Assembly (NCBI GenBank): GCA_021229015.1 | Contig: CM037778.1 | Coordinates: 13,731,294 to 13,795,293, forward strand | Length of the DNA stretch: 64,000 bases | Reading direction: 5' to 3' | Origin: Solen grandis | Taxonomy: Eukaryota > Mollusca > Bivalvia > Adapedonta > Solenidae | Shown here: positions 1 to 12,638 of the stretch, piece after piece | Layout of the letters: the number at the start of each line of letters is the position of its first letter | How positions within the stretch are numbered: the stretch's first letter is position 1 | Made by a program: the position numbers and the translations under genes | The notes under the pieces: model-generated | Told to the model about the DNA's origin: nothing | The model's database searches: none | What the model saw: the letters and a program-made list of their open reading frames with translations, nothing else

Positions 1-154
1 GTAAAACTGTGCATAACCTGATTAAATGTTCTCTTTTTTTAAGCCCATATGGATACAAGACATAGATAAGTCCTTTATGTTTTGATATTTAAAAGTTCAA
101 CTGGTGTTTAAAAAGTTTGACACTGTACTTAGACAACTCACCAACTGACATCAG

Positions 155-198
155 TATATGATATGATATGATATGATATGATATGATATGATATGATA
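155..198. repeat. (ATATG)n microsatellite
   Basis: About eight to nine copies of the pentanucleotide ATATG (or GATAT) in a row. The open frame across it is only a product of the repeat. Confidence 0.95.
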
Positions 199-953
199 TT
201 TCATGATATGGAAAAATGATGTCATACATGTCATATCTAATATTTATTAACAACAGAAATATTTTTTGAAGAAAACAATAATACCCCCCGAGTACAATTT
301 CATTTTTCTTCCACAGAGACTTGCGACTGGGACGCGTAAAATATGACAAGACAAATGTATGTCATGTCCTTCTGTAAATAGGGCGACATAAATTTGAAAT
401 GTGAATATATTCAACTGAGCTATATGTAGGTTCAGCTTGGTTTGATCTAATGCAGACCTCTAGTATTTATATAATTATTGTCCATGATTCTCTGATACTC
501 CCTTAGGATAACAATTGGCTAGTTTCCTATATATTTTTATATCTAAAATGCCCGTTATGTCTTTCTTTCTTTATTTATTTCTTTTGACTTATACAATATT
601 GTACATCGTCAATGCAAAATATTTATATGTTTAAATATTAAACACGTTATGGGTGATCTTAATCCCCAGACACATTATAACATGATTTTAACAATAATAT
701 GTAAAACAGGTCAAAATCTCAATCGTAAGGTATGTGTTGGTAAAAAAACTAATTTGATTCTCTATTTACAAACTGATATACATGTATTTCATGCATAATG
801 TCTCAGTTTAAATGTGTATGTTTAAAGTTTAGATTTTATTTGTTTTTTATTGATTACGAAACAAGTTCTCACAAGTTATATAAATCGCACTCGATGGCTC
901 TGGTGGCGGTGTATGTGATCATTATTGTGGGAGGGATTTGGAATAAATCGCCT

Positions 954-1060
954 GGCTGGACGGGCGACCACTTTACTCTCGCACGTGCGTGAACAGGAAT
1001 CGAACGCGGGACGTATTGGTGAGAAGCAAAGGAAGGCTATCCAGGCAAGCAAACATGTAT
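954..1060 (-). repeat. possible tRNA-derived SINE relic
   Basis: This is a GC-richer island in AT-rich DNA. Read on the minus strand it contains GCGTTCGATTCC, which fits a Pol III B box, preceded by a weak A-box-like stretch. No target duplication or clear tail was found, so it could also be a degraded tRNA pseudogene. Confidence 0.3.
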
Positions 1061-1267
1061 GTTATAGTTAAAGATATGCATGAAAAAAAAAATCAAATTG
1101 GACTTTCATGATAGGTTTGAGTAATAAACGAATAGGATATAAATCCATTATTGGAAACAAAATGCATTATTATGAGAAGCACGTTTTTATCATACTATTC
1201 CATTTGAGAGTATTAATGATGGAGCACAGTTACAGTAGATATTAAAACTTGTTAAATAGATATAACA

Positions 1268-1400
1268 CTGTTAAACCCGTTACCTCATATAGACTCATTT
1301 TGACTCATTGGCAAACAAAACAGATCCAGATAAGACTACTTCTATAGGAGCTGTCTGATCAGGGTCTCCTCTGTTTGCTCAAACAAACTTGTAGTTCAGA
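1268..1400. mobile_element. degenerate copy of the ACCCTTTCCCTCATA MITE
   Basis: The text near 1268-1305 (TTAAACCCGTTACCTCATA followed by GACTCATTTTGAC) matches, in inverted orientation, the right end of the MITE at 2053-2288. The other end is not recognisable, so this looks like a solo or truncated end. Confidence 0.5.
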
Positions 1401-2052
1401 TTCTACACAGTCTTTATGGCATTAGAAAAATCCGCTGTTTCATATACAATTTTAAGTTCTGTCAATTAATATTCATCCTGTCATTACTTTATACATGAAT
1501 ATTCATGAGGAAAAGAGCTAATCCTATCAAGCCGCTATATGTTTGTTGTTCAAGAAACCGAAATAATAGAACCTAAATTATCTTTTATTTTCTATTTGAA
1601 ACTCACACAGGCATCAATTCCATTCAATAATATCTTGAACTTTTGTGCGTGTATATCTATATTGTATGTTTGTAGAATTGTTTTATATTCTTTGTTGTTT
1701 CCGTGTTTTATTGTTGTTGTTTTTTTTAATGAATTTTGTTCCTCTATGATCATTTTATATGAAAACATAATGCAAGATAACTAAAAAAAGCAAATTTCAT
1801 TCCCGAATCATGGTTACATTGTCATTATATGGCCTTAAACCAAAGAGTATGAACTAGTTTAGTTATTTAAACCCACGATGTCACTCAGAATATCTGTCAT
1901 AATGGCCAAAAGATCTTACATAAAGTAAGATAAATTGTCAATAAAAATATCTTGTAGGACATACATGTACAATTTGAAAGGAATTTAAAAAAATAGACAT
2001 ATTGCCCCAAATGACTCCAAGAATGAAAACCTGAAAATTTAATCTCGTATTA

Positions 2053-2288
2053 ACCCTTTCCCTCATAGAGAACACCATGAAAAGACCTATGCGAACAGCA
2101 TAAAACCAGATCAGCCTGCGAGTAACTCGCAGGCTGATCAGGTTTTATGCTGTTCGCTGCTCCTCAGTGGTCTGGAAATGAGGATTTTGTAATTAAATTT
2201 GGTAAGGTTTAACTGTGGTTTTCTGCAGATCAGGCTTTATGTGATACCTACTGAGGGCGTCAAAATGAGTCTATATGAGGGAAAGGGT
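2053..2288. mobile_element. 236-bp MITE with TA target duplication
   Basis: The terminal inverted repeat ACCCTTTCCCTCATA is present at both ends (left from 2053, right ending at 2288) and is flanked by TA on each side. TA duplication and short ends are typical of Tc1/mariner-type MITEs. The centre is a nearly perfect hairpin (2091-2157). No coding capacity. A second family member is at 38326-38674. Confidence 0.8.
2091..2157. repeat. 67-nt near-perfect hairpin inside the MITE
   Basis: The arm beginning GCGAACAGCATAAAACC pairs with the arm ending in TGCTGTTCGC around a very short loop (CGAGTAACTCG). One base is unpaired (CCAGATCAG against CTGATCAGG). If transcribed it would fold into a stem of about 30 bp. 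Confidence 0.85.
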
Positions 2289-3849
2289 TAAGGAGAAATT
2301 ATTAAGCAAAGCACGAGAATACTAATTTACTCCCATATCATCATTAGCAGAATGAGTGAAAATACTCATAAAAACACTATCGTATCACCTGGCGAAGGTG
2401 GCAAACTGACTGAAATCCCTCCTCCTCTTTCCACTGAACAAAATATTATCAGAAGTATATATGTGAAAGATCCAGACCCCTTTGCCTTTTTTGTAAAATT
2501 GTTTAATGTTGTAAAATTGCCATTATTATATCATCAATACAATATAAACTATATGTGACTATATCTTTCCACTTTTCCACAAATATCAAATAATTACTAA
2601 CTTGTAGACAAATCTAATGTAACAAAACTAAATCAGCCATCTTATAAAATATTAACCATAAATCCAATACCGAAGGAGCCGAAAGATCATGATATATAAG
2701 TCTAAAATAGTTTCAAGAATATCGGTGATTTAATCCTCATTCGGTTCCTTCTATGAAATACATTCTTTTGATTGGTATGTACTTTAGATGCTATATAAAA
2801 TTGTGCGTGAGAAATGGTTCCAATTTTGTGTCTAGACCATTGATTAAGGCTTTTAGACAAACGTCCGACTGTCATTCCAGAAAAGAAAACAAGACGGCGT
2901 TTCAAGGCACCGCAAACTGACAATCCCACAAGATAATTTAAGTTACGTTTTGAATCCTTACAAATGGTTATTTGTTTTTGGTCTATATCTTATTGAATTA
3001 TTTACACCTGATTCCCCCATAGGCAAATGTCTATTGAATGTTAATTGTATGTCAGATTAGTGTATGGGACTTTCCTTATATGACAAGTTTTGTTATCTCA
3101 TTCGTTGACAGGTCAGTAATCTTGTTAACACTTGATTTGTTTTACAGTACAACTTTGTTAGAACCACTAATTACAGATATGGATTGGTCCCTCTTAATAT
3201 TCGTATCAAGAAAGAGTTTCAGATGCAAACATCTAATTGATTGCGACTGAGAATAACTGGAACCTGTTATTGACGTTGAATGCCAAGAAGATGGATTCAA
3301 CGATGATCAGGAATCTATTCCGTGTTTTGTCATTTTGTCACAAATATATCCGCACACTTGTGCTTTGGTTATTAAACATCCCCTAAGAACACGATAGTTT
3401 TCCTTCATCAAAAACAATGAAAATGAAAAGAAAAACTACTAAATTTTGTGACACATAAACATCTGAAATATATATAATTACTCCAGATATTGCGTTGGGT
3501 TTGATTATTAAAAAAGCAACCGATGATAATTGTCTGTCCAAAAAACGACGAGTTTATATGAAAATAACACTGCATGGAAAATATCACATCTTCTACCATT
3601 AAATGATATATATGTATAATTGCAATTTTCAAATTATTTTTTCAAAGATTAGAGATAATCGATTTTTAATGCCTGATAGTTATAGGAAAGTTCATGTAAG
3701 ATTGATGGGCAATTTGAATGAATATCTTTAATCCATATTTCATATGGCTAGCTTCTTACAAAACGGAATATGAAATACAGATGCAATATGTGTTTTATTG
3801 TCTATTATCCTCTGATACGAGAGAAGAAAAAGTCACTAGAAAACTTATA

Positions 3850-3851
<2 letters not shown>

Positions 3852-3889
<38 letters not shown>
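3852..3889. repeat. (AT)n microsatellite
   Basis: A pure TA dinucleotide run of about 19 copies. Confidence 0.95.
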
Positions 3890-3890
<1 letters not shown>

Positions 3891-6800
3891 ACAATTTACT
3901 AAAACCGCTTATGAAAATAGTCCTATATATATTATGTTTTCTAACTTTGAATGTTCAGAGTAATAACACTATTAAACTATGAAACAGTATTTAATTACAG
4001 TTATTTTGAAAGCGTAGATTCACTCATCATTAAAATGGGTTTAAAGGGGTCTAAAAGGGGCTCAAAATTCTTCTGAAATGATTAAATTAAGCAAGGCGCT
4101 TTCTAGCACTTGGCTCTTTGAAATTAAATCTTACCAAGGTACATTCCATCGTTTAGATGAAAAACAACGATATGGTTTATAAAAAGAATTATCTGTTTAT
4201 GTTAACTTACCATTAGACGTAATAAAATGAAATAAATACATAAACAAATGTAATCAACAAAAAAAGAAAGATTTTTGTCAACCAACCTCCTTAAATGTTT
4301 TCAGGAGTATAGTCCTTTGGCAAACGACAGATTTAAATGATGTGATATTTCTCTGTAGAAAATATATTATGTATGACGTAGTATCTTTAGAGGGACGGGA
4401 TACAATCTGATCAGTCATTTCACACTTGTTTCTTTAAACATGGACTCTTTACCATATGTGTGTCAAATTTTATACTAGAAATGAATAATTATGATTTCAA
4501 GAAATATAGACCTAGCTACAAATCATATTCTTTTGGGCGAACGTCTGTTGTTATAACTATGGAATCATTCTTCAATATATACTGTTTTATATATATATAT
4601 AAAAAAAAACATTTATTAAATATGTAAAAACGGGCTTTTTTAATCGCTTAAAATGTAAAATACATATTTTATCAGCTTTTATAATGATTATCATGTCATC
4701 TGGCCGTATGTGTGCAAGCAAATAAGTGTTGATTTGGTTATGCTCATCCTATAATCAGCAATGTGCATACATCTGAGCAAACAGTTGATTAAGTTGCACT
4801 AACAATGAACCCTGTAGTCAAACCTTTTCACATATGATTTTTTAATTATTTAGAAAAAAAAATGTTATTTTAAGCTGGAGCATATTTTCACAACAAATCG
4901 AACTGGTCTTTATCACGATTGAGTAAACATAAAATCATCAGGTATATCATTGAGCGTTGTTGTAGATTTTTAACGCAGTATGTAAAAAAAGTCAATTCAG
5001 AATCTAAAAATGAATGTTGTTCCATTTGAGAACAATAAAGAGTGAAAATGATTTAGACTCCTCGTCCGGAAGACGGCATTTACTCTGACTGAAAGTGTGT
5101 CGCTTCAACACAACGAGAAACATTTTTTTAAAGTGCAGATCCAAAGTAAGATAATGTATGTTCCTCATTCAGAAGTGACGTTCTGACTTTCAATAAGGTA
5201 GGACCTATGAGAAATCCCACATATAATGAAAATGAAAGAACTCAAGTTTACGAAAAAAAAATAGGAAGACATACGAAAACAGGACATGACATGAAATATG
5301 GAAATAGAAATACCAACAGTTACCGGCTGGAAAGGTCAATCGACAAAAGGATTCTCTGATACGAGAAATGTACAGGAAAGTATCCGACCAAAGTGAGTTT
5401 CCTAACAGTATGCACCTGCATTGAAAGGTAATAAAATATTAGATTAATTCAATAGGACATATAATTGTACTAAGAATCCATAACAATGTGTAGAAATGAA
5501 AACCACGGTAATAAATAGAGCCATAACAGCCACGAAAATCGCCATGTACGATTTAGTTTAAATTTTTTTGTTATAAGTCTGGGAATTTCAAAACTGGAAC
5601 TAATGATATTTGAAATGTTAAATGAATACTAATATTAAAGTAGAGATATGACAGGAGAGTCCTAAATCTTACTGTTGGAATATATATTTATTGTGAGAAA
5701 GCAATGGACTCATTTGTGCATTTATTATGAGCACGTGAATTATGGTCACAGAACTCTCATTCGAACAAATTTTCATTTGGGTAAGCAGCTCTGATGAGAA
5801 TAACAAACTTATTGTTATCAATTTATTAGTCTCAACCAAGCTTCATACTTTAGCAGGTAATAATTTAGTTCCTACTTTTTCTATGCATCAAAAATAATTC
5901 AAGAGGAAGTCATTTTTCATGGAACAAAATTTCCTCCAATATTTATTGCATACCTTTCCTAGTTTTCAGATAGATAATGACAAACTGTAATGCGTTTGCT
6001 GCCTTTGTTTTATTACATTTGTTTAATCAAATCTGAGAACTACGCTTCCAGGGGAGACTCTACTAGATATGAATTATATTTGTTAACTCAACTTTATGTA
6101 TTCAAGTTATTGGGTTTTACATTTTACATTCAGCAATAAATATCCCACTTATTCAAAGTGGACTTTCTAGAGTTACACATGGAAATGAAAGTCTGGTATT
6201 TATTACCATGTTAAAAATTCCGAATTCAGTTATATGTCTTATGTGTGAGGGAGACAATACTATCTATCTATAAATGTTATTTACTTTTCGGATAAATAAG
6301 TAAGGATGATATTACAACTTCAAAAAAGCAATAAACAATAAAGCCAATATAGGGAGTGTTTATAGTGTGTATTACTACTGAACTAGCTTCTACAAATAGA
6401 AACTATACATTTTTATGAACAAATGAACGCTAGTCGTGATAATAGTTTTGTTTTACGTATTTTGGCAGCTTAAGTGTACCTTACAACGGGTATCTTAACT
6501 TTGTTAACTTTTTTATTTTTAATGTTCTATATAAATTATAGACGTACACATACCATAAGACAACACGTCTGGCTCTAGAAAATCACATACAAGGATATGT
6601 TACATGCGACATTGATATAATTAAAATAAAAACAAAGAAAGATAAAAAAACAACAATGAAATCTCATTGAATATGAAGCATAGAGCAACTCATATTTTAT
6701 CACCATACCCCACTCCATGTATGAAAGAGACATTTGTTTTATCAAGTTTGTCACAAAACGTTTTGTCGGGCATATCTCAAAAAGTATTTCAATTGAAACC

Positions 6801-9003
6801 ATAACATTTTATAGGCAGGAAAATCTACAAGAACATGCGTAAGAGATTCAATTACATCAGAGTTATGAACCCTATCACGAGAGTGTGCTTTGGTTTTTGA
6901 GTAAATCAACTTTAAAAATAGTACCTTTTTGATTGTCACTCCGCTATCGTCCGGTTATAGTCCAGTTACATTAGAGTTATGGATTCTTAGGCGAGAATGA
7001 ACTCAAAATTTTGGTTGCCTGTCATAAAAATTGTACTACATATATCATCCAATGTATTTAATTTGGGGTCTTAAAATATTCACAAGAAGGCATATCCGTT
7101 TGTGGTCTGTTATACTATGAATTTAAAAGGCGTTTCAGTGGGTTTTTAGCGGATTTATTCTACTAAAATTTTGCACATAAGTACTTTAGACTATAAGATA
7201 TATGAATTAAAAATGTGGATCACCGTGTTCGTTTTTGAGATTAAGCTTATGGTAAAACATCACAGTGCTAAATTGTTTTGAAAAAAACAACATTGAACAA
7301 TTAAAAAGATTACATTCTAAAAACCTTTAATAGCATATCATAATAGCATTTTCAGAAGATTTTATCAAACTTTGTAACTTATTATGTGTTTTATAAGTCA
7401 CAGGTGAAAATACTATCGCCATTGTATCAGGACCAAAAATATCTCAAAGCTATGATTTTTTTTTTTTTTTTGACGGACATATTTCCCTTATTTCTTTTCA
7501 GATTCATTTAGTGTGTGTCAAATTACCATTCATTGATCGCATCACGTTTTTAAAACCAGTCATATAGGTTGTTTTATACAACTGCCGGACGCAGTCATTT
7601 TTTATTTATTGTTTACTTGACTTTCAAGCCTTCACTCCGAAGACTGTTGCGTTTAAAAGTTGCGTTTTCATTGGTCAATAAATAAATCAATAACTACTAT
7701 ATTACTATTGGTTGCTTGCCTATTTCCCTTCGGCGTGATGTCATGTTGTGAAACGGAATAAGTCAGCCGAGGGTATTCAACGATGCTGGTATATACGCTA
7801 TGGTTAAGAATCCTTTTGTAAAGAATGTGCACTAAAGCTTGTGTCGTGCACATCTCCAAACGTATCTCAGTATGCGTCTTGAAACCCTTTAGATTCTTGT
7901 TATATTTCCCGGAAATAAATCATAATCTCATGTTTTGAACATATTATTTTGTGTTTGTAAAGAGTTCCCAAGGATTTTGATAGATGGAATTCTAAAACAG
8001 ACATTGAGTATCGGGATACGACTCTTCCTTTAAGTGAACATTTAAGATGATTGAGCGTTTAACATTTTGAAATTAACAGAAAATGTTTCTTTGAAAAATC
8101 ATCAGACAGTCAAAAGCAGAAGTTAAAGGCAGAAGATACGTAATTTTAAAGTAAACTGACAAGAACACCAGTGTTCAGTGCATATATGAAATAGTTATGT
8201 TATCCTATTGAAGCATTGAATTGAATAAGAACTTCCTGATCACATTTAAAGGGAAATAGTTCTTATCTGAAAGTTATAATCAATATCAATTATCCCTTGT
8301 AGCAATTAATCTCAATATCATAAAAATATTCTCTGGATGTTAGTAATAATGCATAAAAGTACAATAATCAAAGGTCAACCACAAAGATTTCATTTTCATT
8401 ATCATCTGTTAAAAGTTGTAATATTAAGTGCGCAAAACATATGTTGGACCTATTTGTAATTTGTATGACATAGCAAATAAAAAGATGCAAAATTGACAGA
8501 GACGAGAAAAGATTTACTGTTTTTCCCTTTCTTGTAACGTCATTGACAGAGCAAAATCTACCAGCACTATATATTGTATTGAACATTCAACATCTACCGT
8601 TACTAATTTCAAACTAAATTTAAAAAAAAAGAAGGATTTGGGGTGAACGTGTGTAGATCAGTTAATGTACTTATTTTCCTATCGAAATTATAAAAAAAAA
8701 ATGGTATTTTAATTTATAAATTCCAATCGTTGTGATTGCAGTCGAATTTAATATAAAAACGTAAATCATTCATTGCATTTTTTTTGTTCTCTTCGCGTCG
8801 TATTTAAACATGTTATTCTCATTCCAAAATATACCTTTTAAAAGGAGATATGCTAATATTCCTAAATGGATAAGTATACATATATTTGAAACATACTTTA
8901 TCGCTCTCATTGAAACATATACCATTGGTGTACTTATTTGTACGTATAGATAGTTTTAGTGAATTTCAAATATTCAGAAAGAAGACCATTACGTGGTTAT
9001 GAT

Positions 9004-9027
9004 AATATATATATATATATATATATT
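9004..9027. repeat. (AT)n microsatellite
   Basis: A pure AT dinucleotide run of about 12 copies. Confidence 0.9.
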
Positions 9028-9146
9028 TGAATTGTACTTTGTGATTAACTTCAGTAAGATATCAACCGTGGTTAAATAATAATAGTCCATGCTTTACTAT
9101 CACAAAACCCCTTTCCGTTATGGGTTCATATCCTGATTTGGTCAGT

Positions 9147-9403
9147 GGGGAAACCTTGTTGTACTGTATTGGGGTTTACCGTCGCTGCGATAGTATTTCA
9201 ATCATATAGCGACGTCCAGCTTATTACAGGTGGAGGAAGACCCGGGTAGAACCACCGACCTACCGCAAGCCAGCTGGAAGGCTTCCTCACATGAAAAATC
9301 CGAAGTCCCTACCGGGATTCGAACCCACAGCGGTGAGGGGCTGGGGGATTTGTAGTCCACGACTGTAACCGCTCGGCCACGGCGGCCCCTCGGGGAAACC
9401 TTG
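9147..9403 (-). mobile_element. tRNA-derived SINE (minus strand) with 12-bp target duplication
   Basis: The identical 12-mer GGGGAAACCTTG lies at 9147-9158 and 9392-9403, bracketing a GC-rich body at 9159-9391. On the minus strand the body starts with a tRNA-like head (GCCGCCGTGGCCGAGCGG) containing the A box TGGCCGAGCGG. The B box GGGTTCGAATCCC is at 9314-9326. The GGACTnnnAATCC anticodon arm and long variable region suggest a tRNA-Ser-like origin. The middle part (GGTCGGTGGTTCTACCCGGG, then TCTTCCTCCACC) resembles the conserved core shared by many mollusc SINEs; this is from memory. The clean duplication indicates L1-type target-primed insertion. Confidence 0.85.
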
Positions 9404-10688
9404 AGATAGGTCGGCGGTCATAAAAATGGTGCATACTCTGAATTTTCAAAAATAAACTACTAAGGGTACGTACTGCTACTTAACATAACTTGATATCTAT
9501 GTATATTTAATCCTGATTTTCATCTTATCATTTATTGTATAACGTCCTCTTTCAATTTAGAGTTCTACTTTTTGAAATGATCTTTATGTAACAGGGTCAC
9601 TTTATTATAAATAAAATACATAATTTTACCATCTAGTTTCGAAATAAACAAATGAAATAAGATATACTTGTGATGCATTTTTATCATTTATTCACCCGTA
9701 ACTTATCTTGTTATATTTTATTATAATGTATTTACTTTGAATCAATCAGCCATCCGTTTAACCAGCGCAACTAATCCTATTCTTTTATTCGACACCGCAT
9801 GCTAACGTCACGCTTGAGTTACGATGACCAATTGAATGCACCTGCTGGTCAGTCGTTCAATGGATACACAGCTGATTGCATGTCATCGTGGCAATTAAAT
9901 ATATATTTTTCGTATATATATTTCAGTTGATTGTTTGTCATCTTCCCCATAATTATACCGACGAGTCCACCGGTAACATTTATTTTTATAAAAACTAAGC
10001 ATTCCAAATGTTCAGGAATGAGAGGAAAAAAAGAGAAATAACCATCACTGTAACACTACAACAAACAGCCAAGTCATTACATTTAAAAATTAAATCAAAT
10101 TATGACGATTTTAACTTCAATACATCTCATAATTTCTAAATGTTAATGCACGCTTATACATGTATCTGCTTTTGAACTTTTATTTCACAATCTGTTTTAT
10201 TTTCATAATCACATAATAATATATATTTTTGTAATGAAAACCACCCATTACATTCAAATACACAACTTGATAAAAACAGTTATATTATACTAGACCAACA
10301 TATGTATGATGTGTTTAATTACCGCCAATTAAGATACGTTATAATACATATCTATATTAAATTATGCAATTGAAATTTGCTCTATCAATGACGTCATAAG
10401 GATCACGTGAACCCAAAATGTATTAACTGTCGAACAGCTTTCAAAAACGACATTAGCATACTTTCAGTAATTGGCAAAAATGAAATTGTTCATAATATAT
10501 ATCCTAAAAGGGGACAAAAAAGAAGGTTTTTAAGACTTAAAGACGAAGTGAAAAAAAGCTTGAACAGCTGGTATGAAACTGTGTGATGGTATCAAAGTGT
10601 ATTCATTTTTTTTTTAAATATTTTAGCTGCATTATGTAACATAAAGTTTTTTACCTTCTTGTTGTTGTTTTGTTTTTGTTTTGTTTTT

Positions 10689-10740
10689 CTGACAAAGGCA
10701 GACAGCCGAAACATTGTTCAATAAAGTGAAGTTTGAAACA
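10689..10740 (+). repeat. possible Penelope-like 3' fragment with hammerhead-like core
   Basis: The string CTGACAA...GGC-AGACA-GCC-GAAAC (10689-10712) has the layout CUGANNA, short stem II, GAAAC of a hammerhead ribozyme core. Penelope-like elements are known to carry such motifs. The usual G after CUGAN is A here, so it would probably be inactive. It is followed by an AATAAAG-like signal. The match is short and may be chance. Confidence 0.3.
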
Positions 10741-11009
10741 GAAAAACGTGTTCTTGTGTAACTTTTCAACTCTAATTCAACTCTGTTGAAAATACTGAAA
10801 ATAGTTTTTCAGTTCAGTAAACTAGCAAAACCACCAACTATACTGCCACACAAAATCAGTAACATCTATTGCAGTAGTAATTCAAGCATACACAATCTTC
10901 TTACGTGCATAAAATATTACCAGTATTATTTAGTTATCTTTTTAATAGTTTTTTTTATTTTTTTAGCATCGAAACCAACCAGGACGCACCCACGGCCTTG
11001 CAAATGAGG

Positions 11010-11205
11010 TACACAATTTGGGAAGGTACACATACTACATATATGCATTACATAATGTACAAAATTAGGAAAGGTAAATAAATTGCAAGTTTTACACAAT
11101 AAGAAAGGTAAATATTTTACATATATATACATCACAAGTTGTACACAATTAGGAAATATAAATATATTACATATTTACATCACAAGTTGTACACAATTAG
11201 GTAAT
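11010..11205 (+). repeat. short degenerate tandem repeat
   Basis: Three to four copies of a roughly 55-bp unit carrying GTACACAATT-AGGAA and TACATATATACATCACAAG-like text. The open frames over it merely translate the repeat. Confidence 0.7.
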
Positions 11206-11336
11206 TGGAAAATAATAAAAAATAATGAAGATAGTTTTATGTTTTTGTATCTATTTCTATGTAATTGTTGTTTTGTAAAGAATATCGAAGATAATTCAAG
11301 CGGAGTTGTCTATGCTTTTTCATCATTTTTTTATTT

Positions 11337-11348
11337 CATTTTTTTTTT

Positions 11349-11379
<31 letters not shown>

Positions 11380-11391
11380 TTTTTTTTTGCA
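11337..11391. repeat. poly-T/C-rich tract
   Basis: A T-rich run with scattered C. It may be the tail of a minus-strand retroposed sequence, but no body was recognised next to it. Confidence 0.85.
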
Positions 11392-11701
11392 CAGTATTCA
11401 GAAACATACAGCTATTAATGGATTGGTGCTGAATCACGAGCCACAGGACTTATTTCATCAGTCCCTGTCTGTTATAAAATAGTGATGGAGCTTAATAAAA
11501 AACAATGAAAAGTGAGGTTATGCCATAGGGTAAAGAACATTGCCAATATATAGAGATATCCTGATCTACTGTGTCTAGACCATGCTATCTTCCTGTGTGA
11601 CAGTCTATTGATATGACTTTATTTGTATGTGATATGGCCATCTGTTTTGGAAAGCGAAGCCAAAATAAAAAGACAAATTGACAGTGATCTGTTATCAGCT
11701 T

Positions 11702-11808
11702 AAGGTAGTGCTATTCATTGCCATCTGTTGAAGAGCATCGATATATAAGCTACAAATACTGCCAACGCTTTGAAACAGTGTTATGAGTTCGAATCCTGGT
11801 AGTTTTTT
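11702..11808 (+). repeat. possible tRNA-like relic with Pol III terminator
   Basis: GAGTTCGAATCCTGG (11785-11799) is a good B-box match and is followed at once by a run of eight T, the Pol III stop signal. The upstream 80 bases do not fold into a clear tRNA by eye. It is a tRNA pseudogene, a SINE head or chance. Confidence 0.3.
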
Positions 11809-12340
11809 TTATTTAGAAAAGAAAAAAAAGTTTAGTTTATTTTTCATGTTTCGTTTATGTATTCATTGCATAAATATTGTTGTGTTCAATAACAAATATG
11901 GTACCTAGTGTATTGAAAGTCTAGAAAATAGAAACATTTTAGGTAATCTTTGAAATAAGTCTCTAAATTACTAGTAAGTGATTTTATTAATACTTTGATC
12001 CTAAGCAGGATGATAGTGATCCCAGTCTTACAATAAGTTGGTAAGGGTAAAAATTTATTGTATAGTTCAACTATTTTGAGTCGAAATAATCATTTAACAT
12101 GTATGGTTTGTTTGCCGTATGTTATCATTTGATTTTTAGCGATAATCAGTAGCAAAACATTTTTGTAGATAGGATATGAAATAATATTTAGAGTTTCCTT
12201 ATTTCTAAAGAGGGGACATTTCAACGTTCGAGCTTCTGATAAGAAAAATGTCCATAAGTTAAAAACCGGATGGTAAATTTTGTTTGAATTTTTGCAATAA
12301 GATGTTCTTTGATGCAAGCAACACAACCATTTTGTTTATA

Positions 12341-12366
12341 CACTGACGGGCAAAAGAAACGCCCCA
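12341..12366 (+). repeat. Tc1 left terminal inverted repeat
   Basis: 26 bp, pairing with 13823-13848 with one mismatch at the outermost base. Confidence 0.95.
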
Positions 12367-12638
12367 ACGGAATTTGGCGTTATTTTCCTCATACCTATTG
12401 AAATTTTAGTGAAATGTAGTCTGTATACATGTACATTGACCGACAATCACGGCAAAGAAAAATTCGCGCGCTTCTATTCAGCCCGATGTCCATTTCCGGT
12501 GGCTGCTCATGATTTCCACGTGCACCTCGTGTATGTTTACCACGTGGTGAAATCGATCACATTTTACACAGTTACATCTGCTAGTCGATAGACAATCACA
12601 ATTTCAGAGATTTTCTGATTAAATATTCGTATTTAAGA

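Larger units (their letters stand above)
199..2052. other. AT-rich non-coding stretch
   Basis: No convincing gene. Short open frames here have random composition. The only recognisable pieces are a tRNA-like relic near 954-1060 and a MITE fragment near 1268-1400, listed separately. Confidence 0.6.
2289..9146. other. AT-rich non-coding stretch without recognised genes
   Basis: No frame shows protein-family features. The short open frames are low-complexity or random in composition. It contains two AT microsatellites (3852-3889 and about 9004-9027) and a poly-T run (7455-7471). I see no paired transposon ends here. Confidence 0.55.
9404..12338. other. AT-rich non-coding stretch
   Basis: No host exon is recognised. 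It contains a possible retroelement 3' fragment (10689-10740), a long poly-T tract (about 11337-11391) and a B-box-like relic (11702-11808). A short motif of the type CACAAGTTGTACACAATTAGG recurs three to four times at 11010-11205 as a degenerate tandem repeat of about 55 bp. Confidence 0.55.

Noticed and set aside
6575..6939. Two overlapping minus-strand frames
   Set aside because: Random, Ile/Phe/Tyr-rich composition as expected for AT-rich non-coding DNA.
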